Assembly (NCBI RefSeq): GCF_040802235.1
Contig: NC_133172.1
Location: 32,073,738-32,137,737, forward strand
DNA: 64,000 nt
Source: Manis javanica
Taxonomy: Eukaryota; Chordata; Mammalia; Pholidota; Manidae
Reading direction: 5' to 3'
The translations under genes and the position numbers were made by a program. The notes beneath the pieces are model-generated. The model searched no databases and was not told where the DNA came from. It saw only the letters and a list, made by a program, of their open reading frames with translations. Positions 58,501-64,000 of this stretch are shown piece after piece (position 1 is the stretch's first letter; each line of letters starts with the position of its first letter).

Positions 58501-61051
58501 CAGCCCCCCCAGATGAATCTCAGCCCTTCTTGGCTGAGAACCACTTGCTTAGTCCCCCTCCCGAGAGTGGAGCCGGACAGCTGAGGAACACGGGCCATGA
58601 CCACCTCCCCAGTCGCCTGTCCCCTCATGCGGCCAGGTAGCCATAGGGTCCTGTTTCTTCCCGCCCCAACTCAGGACTGGTACCATCAGTCCTATGACTG
58701 CGTGTGTGTCATGTTTGCGTCTGTGCCGGACTTCAAAGTGTTCTACACGGAGTGCGACGTCAACAAGGAAGGGCTGGAGTGCCTGCGTCTGTTGAATGAG
58801 ATCATCGCCGACTTTGATGAGGTACGGCCTCCCCCCAGGCCTGTGGGTGGGCAGCTCTCGGCTTCTTGGCCTGGGCTGGGGAGGGGAGGGTGGAGGCATG
58901 GGGCATCCTAAGCCCCAGTTAATGGATGTGTGGCAGCTTCCCTGGAGGGAATATATTGCACAAATTTTGTTTCATTCATATTTTCTCTGCGAGGGGCAGC
59001 TTGCTATCTGACTTAGGTCCTTGTGGAATGTGTAGTGTGGTTTCCAGCTAAGCCCATACTATAAGTCTGTTTCAGGGCAAGTCAGTCGGTTCGGGCGTAA
59101 TTCTTAGCCACAGACAAATAATTGACATTCCTGTGTAGATACTCCTGGGTTGTATGCTCCTTAGAAAGAATAAGACCAGATGAGAATGGAGAGGAGGAGG
59201 AGACGAATGTCAGGGAAGCCTGGGCTGATTGGAGGAGCAGGGAGGGCCCCTCTTTGCCCCTAGTGTGAGCTCAGAGAGTGAGAAATGGCTGTGTTAAGAG
59301 GTGATAGGAGGGAATCGAATCTCCCTCCTATCAGAATCTGAGGCAGGCCTGGGCTGCAGCTGGTGGGTGTTCCTGCTTCCTTTTTTTCTGCAGCTGCTGC
59401 TAAAGCCCAAGTTCAGCAGCGTGGAGAAGATCAAGACCATCGGCAGCACATATATGGCAGCTGCAGGGCTCAGTGTCCCCTCAGGGCATGAGACTCAGGT
59501 ACTCAGCTATCTGGTCTCATGGCTCGGCCCCACAAGGGGAATTTCAATAGCCCCTAGACCTGTCACCTCAAAGGGAGCACCTTCCAAGCCACCTTATGAG
59601 GGAGGGGCAGAGCTCATGGCTTAGTCCGGGGGTGGCTTCTGCTGGTGGTGGAGGTGGCCCTGTCCTGGCATGGAGCTCCCCTGTGGGGAAGCCTCCAGCT
59701 CATCTCTGCCCATTGGCAGCCCCTCCCTGTGGGTGTCATGCCGTTGCCCTTGCTGGCACACCAGTGCCAGGCTCGTCAGGTGCTCTGGAGCATCTGCTGC
59801 CAGTCGAGACAGTAAGACAGGGTGGGATTTGCCACGGCCCCGTGTACAGCACTGTGACCCATAGGACCTGGAGCGGCAGCATGCCCACATTGGTATCATG
59901 GTGGAGTTCAGCATCGCCCTGATGAGCAAGCTGGATGGCATCAACAGGCACTCGTTCAACTCGTTCCGCCTCCGAGTCGGTGAGGCCCTGGGAAGGGGCT
60001 GGGCTTGGGGCCGAGACTGCGTAGCCCCTGCCCTCTGGCGAGCCCCCTCAGGTTTCTCCAGTGTACTTTGCCTTCTGTTACAAAGTTTTAGAAACGAGTG
60101 TCTGATCTTGTAACTCCGGTGACTGGGTTATTATTCATTCTCTGCATACCACTTATATGGTTATCCAAGCTTAAATAAATAGGAATATATCACTACAGAA
60201 AATGGAGTACCCAGAATCACTGGCTGGAAGTAGATAACTTTAAAATACACAGAGAACAAAGCAAACTTACTAACGTAACTAGTCACTATTAGCTAAAAGG
60301 GTCCGTGCTCAAAGCCCATTTATTCTTTTATATTAAGAGATTAGCGGATAGTAGGAGAGTTTTAGGATCAGACGCAGACTTCTTCAGTAATGCAAAGTCT
60401 GAAGACCTGCCCTGGGAATGCCCTTCTCACACCCCAAGCATGATCTCCCATCAGACTTGGGAGGTGCTGTTCCAACCTTCATTTTAGTTGTGTCTTGTCA
60501 GCCTTCTGTGGTCACTGGAGGATTCTGTGGCCTCCTGTAAGGGCCTAAGGCTTTGCCTCTGTGATCTGCCAACTGGAAACATTATCTTCAGGCATAAACC
60601 ACGGACCTGTGATTGCTGGAGTGATTGGAGCACGAAAACCTCAGTATGACATCTGGGGAAACACAGTCAACGTGGCCAGCCGCATGGAGAGCACTGGAGA
60701 ACTTGGGAAAATCCAGGTAAAAAGCCATCTGAGGAAATGGTGACCATGGGGAGAGAACTTTGCGGAGGTGAGGGGGCCTGGGAATCAGTCAGCTGGGACT
60801 CTATAGCCATACAGTACTTTTGGGAACCCGAGTGTGCAGGCTGCTCGGGGGCTGTTTTCTGTCCACCTGCACCCACCCGCCAACAGGTTTCTCTCCCTTT
60901 TCAGGTTACTGAAGAGACAAGTACTGTCCTCCAGGGACTAGGTTATTCTTGTGAATGCCGTGGACTGATCAATGTCAAAGGCAAAGGCGAACTGAGGACT
61001 TACTTTGTCTGTACAGATACTGCCAAGTTTCAAGGGTTGGGGCTGAACTGA
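37350..61051 (+). CDS. ADCY7: Adenylyl cyclase type 7, whole gene (25 coding exons, 1079 residues)
   Basis: This membrane enzyme converts ATP to cyclic AMP and pyrophosphate at the inner face of the plasma membrane. It belongs to the AC2/AC4/AC7 group, activated by G-alpha-s and further by Gbeta-gamma and PKC. The 25 mapped exons total 3240 bases including TGA, all with GT-AG borders and matching phases. The order is: TM1-6 (about residues 32-196), C1a (about 270-450) with metal ligands D284 and D328, C1b linker (about 457-595) with PFAHL at 496-500, TM7-12 (about 597-812), and C2 (about 865-1065). C2 contains K930 and D1009 for adenine, N1016 and R1020 for catalysis, and K1056 for phosphates. 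Sequons are N701, N776 and N781. The ATG has A at -3. No break is seen. Identity rests on near-complete agreement with remembered human ADCY7 (1080 residues). Confidence 0.98.
37521..38766 (+). other. ADCY7: ADCY7 intron after coding exon 1
   Basis: No exon is seen. It contains the MER3-like relic listed at 37920-38085; the rest has no feature I can name. Confidence 0.8.
37920..38085 (+). repeat. MER3-like DNA transposon relic, second copy
   Basis: GGTTGAGCACTTAATGTGGC, TAGTATGATGGAACTGAAAT, GTAGCTTCTGTATGGGACAG and GTTCTAGAA repeat the pattern of the copy at 36690-36900, in the same orientation. Confidence 0.65.
38767..38970 (+). CDS. ADCY7: ADCY7 coding exon 2 (residues 58-125)
   Basis: It carries TM2 (about 62-88) ending in [10 protein letters not shown] and TM3 (about 95-116). 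The acceptor is CACCCAG|GAC and the donor CAG|GTAACA. It is phase 0 at both ends. Confidence 0.97.
40123..40284 (+). CDS. ADCY7: ADCY7 coding exon 3 (residues 126-179)
   Basis: It carries TM4 ([17 protein letters not shown]) and TM5 (about 146-168) with a very short loop between them. The acceptor is CCCCAG|GTG and the donor CAG|GTGAGG. It is phase 0 at both ends. Confidence 0.97.
41106..41255 (+). CDS. ADCY7: ADCY7 coding exon 4 (residues 180-229)
   Basis: It carries TM6 (about 180-196) and the start of the cytoplasmic helix leading into C1a, which is rich in basic residues ([11 protein letters not shown]). The acceptor is CCTCAG|CTG and the donor CAG|GTGTGA. It is phase 0 at both ends. Confidence 0.97.
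41531..41679 (+). CDS. ADCY7: ADCY7 coding exon 5 (residues 230-279)
   Basis: It carries the signalling helix with the family motif [17 protein letters not shown] and [12 protein letters not shown] just before the catalytic core. The donor AG|GTGGGC splits the serine codon 279, so the next exon begins with one base. Confidence 0.97.
42684..42795 (+). CDS. ADCY7: ADCY7 coding exon 6 (residues 279-316), first metal aspartate
   Basis: [10 protein letters not shown] places the first catalytic metal ligand at D284. The P-loop-like GFTQLAS follows, then NELFGKFDQ. The acceptor is CCCCCAG|C and the donor AAG|GTGAGC. Confidence 0.97.
42796..44972 (+). other. ADCY7: ADCY7 intron between coding exons 6 and 7
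   Basis: This 2.2-kb intron has a MER5A-like fragment near 43190-43255 (TTTTAACAAGATCCCTGAAC, GTTAAAGTTTGAGAAACC) and a well-preserved L2 end (listed). No exon is seen. Confidence 0.8.
44280..44710 (+). repeat. L2 LINE 3' end
   Basis: The order of L2 landmarks is intact: GGCCTCAGGGCCTTTGCACA, TGCCTGGAATGGGCTT, CTCAAATGTTACTTTCTCTG, GAGCTCCATGGCTGTCAGGG, CCCAGTGCCTGGGGCAGGAC and TTAGTAGGTGCTCAAACATT. Confidence 0.85.
44973..45100 (+). CDS. ADCY7: ADCY7 coding exon 7 (residues 317-359), second metal aspartate
   Basis: [16 protein letters not shown] places the second metal ligand at D328, 44 residues after the first, the spacing found in other mammalian cyclases. The donor AA|GTAGGT splits the lysine codon 359. 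Confidence 0.97.
45101..46474 (+). other. ADCY7: ADCY7 intron between coding exons 7 and 8
   Basis: It holds a reverse MIR near 45180-45260 (GATGAGGAAACTGAGGCTTG) and a forward MIR-like piece near 45740-45830. No exon is seen. Confidence 0.8.
46475..46633 (+). CDS. ADCY7: ADCY7 coding exon 8 (residues 359-412)
   Basis: It carries the C1a core [16 protein letters not shown] and [17 protein letters not shown], which lines the forskolin and nucleotide cleft at the C1-C2 interface. The donor GG|GTGAGG splits glycine 412. Confidence 0.97.
46833..46965 (+). CDS. ADCY7: ADCY7 coding exon 9 (residues 412-456)
   Basis: It carries the end of C1a ([12 protein letters not shown], then RTYLVIDPR). The acceptor is CCCCCAG|C and the donor CGG|GTACGA. 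Confidence 0.97.
46966..49942 (+). other. ADCY7: ADCY7 intron between coding exons 9 and 10, 3 kb
   Basis: This is the longest intron within the coding part. An L2-like diverged tail lies at about 47780-48100. The rest is GC-rich single-copy-looking DNA without a nameable feature. Confidence 0.8.
47780..48100 (+). repeat. Diverged L2-like 3' end
   Basis: TTCATCCTGAGTGTACTTCA, CCTCTGTCCCAAATGCTCCT and an ending near TTGTGAATGAATGAG follow the L2 order loosely. Confidence 0.45.
49943..50134 (+). CDS. ADCY7: ADCY7 coding exon 10 (residues 457-520), C1b with PFAHL
   Basis: It carries a proline-rich start (QQPPPPSQH) and [20 protein letters not shown], then PFAHL at 496-500. This motif is shared by AC2, AC4 and AC7 and linked in the literature to Gbeta-gamma stimulation. 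A serine-rich stretch (ESVSSSET) follows. The acceptor area contains tandem AG; only the first keeps the frame. Confidence 0.96.
50450..50484 (+). CDS. ADCY7: ADCY7 coding exon 11, 35 bases (residues 521-532)
   Basis: This very small exon encodes [11 protein letters not shown] and two bases of arginine 532. It matches the human SVPQRHRRTPDRS region in position. The acceptor is TTCCAG and the donor AG|GTATGT. Skipping it alone would shift the frame. Confidence 0.93.
51003..51086 (+). CDS. ADCY7: ADCY7 coding exon 12, 84 bases (residues 532-560)
   Basis: It encodes [20 protein letters not shown] and the start of the following helix, an acidic, serine-rich part of C1b. The acceptor (GATTCTAG|A) has a poor pyrimidine tract. 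The length is a multiple of three, so its omission would keep the frame. Confidence 0.95.
51364..51436 (+). CDS. ADCY7: ADCY7 coding exon 13 (residues 560-584)
   Basis: It encodes [20 protein letters not shown] and FERE at the end of C1b. The acceptor is CTTATAG|G and the donor GAG|GTGAGG. Confidence 0.96.
52622..52719 (+). CDS. ADCY7: ADCY7 coding exon 14 (residues 585-617)
   Basis: It encodes [12 protein letters not shown] and TM7 (about 597-616). The acceptor is TCCTCAG|T and the donor AG|GTCAGT, splitting arginine 617. Confidence 0.96.
53612..53696 (+). CDS. ADCY7: ADCY7 coding exon 15 (residues 617-645)
   Basis: It encodes TM8 ([20 protein letters not shown]) and the start of the next loop. 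The acceptor is TTCTCAG|G and the donor TTG|GTGAGT. Confidence 0.96.
54091..54216 (+). CDS. ADCY7: ADCY7 coding exon 16 (residues 646-687)
   Basis: It encodes a cysteine-containing loop (SCCPAWGM), the conserved [12 protein letters not shown] and TM9 (about 668-690). It is phase 0 at both ends. Confidence 0.96.
55079..55177 (+). CDS. ADCY7: ADCY7 coding exon 17 (residues 688-720), extracellular loop
   Basis: It encodes [20 protein letters not shown] and the rest of a poorly conserved outer loop, with sequon N701-K-T. It is 33 codons long, as in human from memory, although the residues differ widely. It is phase 0 at both ends. Confidence 0.95.
56259..56452 (+). CDS. ADCY7: ADCY7 coding exon 18 (residues 721-785)
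   Basis: It carries TM10 ([19 protein letters not shown]), TM11 (about 746-761) and the last outer loop with sequons N776-L-T and N781-G-T. The donor AG|GTGGGG splits serine 785. Confidence 0.96.
57326..57416 (+). CDS. ADCY7: ADCY7 coding exon 19 (residues 785-815)
   Basis: It carries the end of the outer loop and TM12 ([17 protein letters not shown]), closing with SRQ. The one-residue length difference from human lies at the loop junction. The acceptor is CGGCAG|C and the donor CAG|GTACGG. Confidence 0.95.
57806..57961 (+). CDS. ADCY7: ADCY7 coding exon 20 (residues 816-867)
   Basis: It carries [20 protein letters not shown] and the helix leading into C2 ([20 protein letters not shown]). 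It is phase 0 at both ends. The donor is GAG|GTGTGG. Confidence 0.97.
58100..58290 (+). repeat. MIR SINE
   Basis: GGAGTCTGAGATTGGGTTTC, ATCATGGACAAGATATTTTA, GGCCTTGGTTTCCAGTTCTG and TAAAATGGGGCCAACAGT follow the MIR consensus. Confidence 0.85.
58675..58821 (+). CDS. ADCY7: ADCY7 coding exon 21 (residues 868-916)
   Basis: It carries the start of the C2 core: [14 protein letters not shown], where the metal aspartates of C1 are absent as expected, then NEIIADFDE. It is phase 0 at both ends. Confidence 0.97.
59394..59498 (+). CDS. ADCY7: ADCY7 coding exon 22 (residues 917-951)
   Basis: [20 protein letters not shown] contains K930, aligned with the adenine-contacting lysine of AC2. GHETQ follows, in the G-protein-contacting region. 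It is phase 0 at both ends. Confidence 0.97.
59865..59979 (+). CDS. ADCY7: ADCY7 coding exon 23 (residues 952-990)
   Basis: [20 protein letters not shown] corresponds to the AC2 QEHA-type segment contacting Gbeta-gamma and G-alpha-s. It ends at RLRV and one base of glycine 990 (donor G|GTGAGG). Confidence 0.97.
60592..60716 (+). CDS. ADCY7: ADCY7 coding exon 24 (residues 990-1031), catalytic Asn and Arg
   Basis: [20 protein letters not shown] supplies D1009 (adenine), N1016 and R1020 (transition-state contacts). The donor is CAG|GTAAAA. Confidence 0.97.
60905..61051 (+). CDS. ADCY7: ADCY7 coding exon 25 (residues 1032-1079 and stop)
   Basis: It carries [20 protein letters not shown] with the phosphate-binding K1056, then the short tail ending KFQGLGLN and TGA at 61049-61051, identical in ending to remembered human ADCY7. 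Confidence 0.97.
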   Translation, partial: VTEETSTVLQGLGYSCECRGLINVKGKGELRTYFVCTDTAKFQGLGLN

Positions 61052-62670
61052 GGGCTTCTGGTAGCTGCAGAACATGCTGGAAGCTGACCTCCCCCGAGTA
61101 GGCAGAGGGCAAGACTCAGCCCCATGCGAGTATGAAGGCGCCCTGACGGTTTGGCATCACCACCCCGACGGAGGGCTGGATTCAACACTGGAGGTGTGCT
61201 GGCATGTACACCAGACTCCGGTTCGAGGTGACCAGTGAGCCTGCCTTGCACAGGCAGCCAGAGCCTCTGTACCTCTGGAGTCTGCAGTGCGGCCCCCAGC
61301 ACGGCAGGACGAGGCCCACTTACCTTTTACATCCTCATTCCCCTGGTGCTGTGGAGGGGATCTTAAGAGCATGACCTGAACACACATCCCCCTCGTGGCC
61401 TGTGAGCTGCATCAGTGCGATGTGTCAGATGTGTCTCCTCTAGGTACAGGACTATGACATGTTGTCTAGGATGGGTTGGGGACTTGTTTCTCCTTGAACT
61501 AGCTACAGGATTCTGTATTTTGGCTAAAAAGGGTGGTTCCAATCCATAAATGGTTTCAGACATTAGGGAGGAAAGCCACAAAGGACAGAGTTATTATACC
61601 TTTTCCCACTTCTGACATGTATGTTTTCCATGGATACATTAATGGAGGCTCTATCCTTTTTAATGACCTCTTAGATGATAGGCAAAATTTTTTCCCTCCA
61701 GTCTATTCTTTGCCTTTTTAACCACTGACATATAAGTAGGACTACTGCCCAGTACCAGCTTATGGGATGAGTCCAGCTGGGGGCAGAGGCTCTGAGGAAT
61801 GTGGCTCACGGCAAGGTGAGGAACGGTGTAGCGTTGGCTTGACTCATACAGACATGGAGCTAGCATTTTGAGGAACAGTTCAATAAGTGAAGAATCTGTA
61901 AAATTAGGCATATAATCTCTTAGCCCTTCCCTGACTACTCATGCATTGTTTTCTAGTGCTCCTCTACAATTGGCAGCTCTATCCCAGTTTTTATACTGGA
62001 AGGGAATGGAGTCTGCACGGAGAGAATCTGGACCACCTGTAGTACTTCTTTCCTCTCCTCTCCATAGTCCTCACAGCCATGTCTGAAGAGCTTCAGAACA
62101 GAAAGGATGCACTCAACTCAGCGTAAGCGTGTATATAGGTTTTGCACCTGGGAAGCCAGCCTCTCGTAAGTGCTCTTCTGTCTGTTCTGAACCAAATGAA
62201 TCAAGGCAAGCACAATAAGCAAGTTTGTGGGATGGCGTCTTCTAGTGCTTCAGCCCCAAAACAATCAAGTCAACCTGCGTTTCAAGGGGAGGAGTAACCA
62301 AACTGCCCATTCCCTCTTTTTCTGAACTGACTTCACTGCCTCACAACCAGAGTATTCCCAGGATTTCAAATACAGTTGAATTTCACTATATAGCAGGGTG
62401 TCTTAGCTGGAAGTCACCTGTAACCCCCGATACTATAGAGATGTACAGGCTTGCCAACAGGTGGGCTGGGATGCGCTGCGCCCTGGCTGCAGAGGACGGG
62501 CGTGTGCAGCCAATGGCAGGGAGGCGCTGCCAATGAACCTGCTGTCTGCTGGTGCCGTGTTTCACTTTGGGGCTTATCAGCCCTAGAATGGGGCTTATTC
62601 TAATTTGCACAAAGGTTCTGAGTTGGCCTGTGGCAGCTCTGATGCACTGCATGCAACTGGAATAGGTACG

Positions 62671-62676
62671 AATAAA
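62671..62676 (+). terminator. ADCY7: Candidate ADCY7 polyadenylation signal, proximal
   Basis: This canonical AATAAA lies about 1.6 kb after the stop. The downstream stretch (GTATTCATTGTATAAAG) is moderately T/G-rich. Confidence 0.35.
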
Positions 62677-63063
62677 TTGCAAGTATTCATTGTATAAAGG
62701 GATGTCATGGCAAAAGTGCTGGTAAGGGAATAGCCTTACACACCGACTTCCCACATTCAGGTGAGTACTGTACTGAAAGTTAATACTCTTAAAAGTGGCG
62801 ACCAGGGCTGCTCAGCAGGGCTCTTCTGGGAAGTCAGGAAGGTTCTGTTGCTCAAATAGTGTAAACACATCAGTGAGCCTGGGCCTCTGTGAGGTGGACC
62901 TGTTTATGCTCTTGCAATATTCAAGTTATTTTTTTCTCCAGCAACAGAAATCTCAATTGGGAACCATTTATGTATTTTTCTTTATTGCCAATTAAACATT
63001 ACTAAGGTAAGAATATTTTGTAAGTTTTTAGTTTTGATATTCAGATCACAGTGTATAACTGAC

Positions 63064-63069
63064 AATAAA
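63064..63069 (+). terminator. ADCY7: Candidate ADCY7 polyadenylation signal, distal
   Basis: This canonical AATAAA is followed within 20 bases by a run of seven T, a usual downstream element. A variant ATTAAA lies 70 bases upstream at 62991. Another AATAAA at 63747 is inside an A-run and less convincing. Confidence 0.45.
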
Positions 63070-63090
63070 AATCACTTGCAGTTATTTTTT

Positions 63091-64000
63091 TAAAATGCTT
63101 TCCAATTATTAAGCCATTTCTTTATAGGTATCACTTTGTTTTTGACAGGACAGTTATCTTTTCTAACACTGACCTTCTCTATTGGTCAAGGACTTAAAAG
63201 TTTCTACTGAGGTGGCCTCACTGACTCTAGTGAAAATCATACTGGAGGTTTTTTGTTTTAGTTATTAAGAAATTTTTCTAACAGAGAAGATCATTAACCA
63301 TTATACAGATTATGTATATAATAGGTCAGTGTACAGAAATATGCTTTGAGAAGGTACATGCAGAAAACTAGGGGTTATTCTGTATACTGAGTATTTATAG
63401 ATCTGTAATATTTGTTTCAAAATTTTATTTCATTTTTACAAAGTACCAGTGTTTCTACTGTTTAGCTTTTCATATATTAAAATAGCAATTTGGAAAACAT
63501 TAATGTCCTAAAGTGTTTTCTTGGTCTTCAAGAACTTACCTTAGCTAAGTAGATCTAAAATTTAAGTATTGATTACTGCCTAAATTATATTTGAGAGATT
63601 AAGTCCTAAAAAGACTTGATACATATTTAACTGACTTTTAAATTCTTTTGGCATTTGACTTTAACTACGTCTTTAGCTATCTTGAGAGAATCACTTTTCC
63701 TTTATACCACTTATTCTTGCTAAATCTTAGTTTTCAGAGTCAGGGAAATAAAAAAAAAACAGCTGCCTGTCTGGGTGTTTTACAGAAGGGCTCTGTATAG
63801 TTCAAGCAGGGTCTTAAACTTAATTTGCTCAGTAACTAGGCTACTGTCTAGTACCTGGTTACAGAAAAGCATCCTACTCAAATTGCTCAAGCACTTGTCC
63901 TTTATATTTCAGATAAAAGTAGGAGTTTATTAATTTAGGGGCATGGCTGAGGCAGAGGTTGTGATTGGCAATAGAAATGTAAACCTTCTATTACACTTGG
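63091..64000. other. AT-rich DNA downstream of ADCY7
   Basis: No coding exon is seen on either strand. By human synteny the next gene, BRD7, should run toward ADCY7 on the minus strand, so this could hold its 3' UTR. Minus-strand polyadenylation signals (TTTATT on +) lie at 63926-63931 and 62981-62986. None of BRD7's protein is recognisable here. Confidence 0.4.

Larger units (their letters stand above)
56453..60904 (+). other. ADCY7: ADCY7 introns between coding exons 18 and 25
   Basis: There are seven short introns of 188 to 873 bases. The one after exon 20 holds a MIR (listed), with a MER5A-like tail near 58470-58550. The one after exon 23 (60050-60500) is AT-rich and unassigned. Confidence 0.8.
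61052..63090 (+). other. ADCY7: ADCY7 3' UTR, inferred extent
   Basis: The untranslated region begins after TGA. No further donor is obvious. The far edge assumes use of the AATAAA at 63064; use of 62671 would shorten it by about 0.4 kb. The stretch 62380-62770 has a different texture, with a compact open frame on the minus strand, and may be an old DNA transposon I cannot name. Confidence 0.6.

Noticed and set aside
1-64000. CRISPR arrays, bacterial operons, origins, tRNA or rRNA genes
   Set aside because: I saw no repeat-spacer pattern and no tRNA or rRNA gene. The sequence is mammalian nuclear DNA. The only regular arrays are the L1 monomers, the coiled-coil repeats and the minisatellites.

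Overview
This window is nuclear DNA from a placental mammal and carries one recognisable cellular protein-coding gene: the adenylyl cyclase 7 gene ADCY7, on the + strand. The evidence is spliced coding exons with GT-AG borders, a CpG-island promoter, MIR, L2 and MER-class repeats, and a young LINE-1. I see no Alu, B1/B2 or other lineage-specific SINE that would name the species. A primate or mouse-like rodent is unlikely, but I cannot place the order from the sequence alone.

Layout. 1-2268 is the 5' end of a LINE-1 on the minus strand. Its 5' UTR holds about five tandem monomers, and the first ~220 codons of ORF1 are uninterrupted up to the window edge. 2269-7740 is intergenic DNA with old repeats, including a probable solo retroviral LTR near 5240-5965 and a MER5A-like element. 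7740-8300 is a CpG island with a probable non-coding first exon of ADCY7 (splice donor at 8029). 8029-37092 is a 29-kb first intron with many MIR and LINE relics, an ETS/RUNX/AP-1 motif cluster at 19267-19295, and a 0.9-kb composite (GT)n minisatellite at 33940-34862. 37093-37520 is the leader plus first coding exon. The 25 coding exons run from 37350 to 61051; 61052 onward is 3' UTR and AT-rich downstream DNA.

I mapped each coding exon by eye. They join with consistent phases into 1079 codons plus a stop. From memory, human ADCY7 is 1080 residues, and the one-residue difference falls in the last extracellular loop. The protein has the full membrane cyclase layout: six-helix bundle, C1 catalytic half with both metal-binding aspartates, C1b linker with the Gbeta-gamma-responsive PFAHL motif, second six-helix bundle with N-glycosylation sequons, and C2 catalytic half. 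The gene looks intact and functional.

I found no undescribed biological system. The most interesting leads are regulatory: a strong-context upstream ORF in the CpG-island exon that would end in the leader of the coding exon, a cluster of further upstream ATGs, a full-length-type L1 whose 5' end faces the gene, and an in-frame small exon with a weak acceptor in the regulatory C1b linker.
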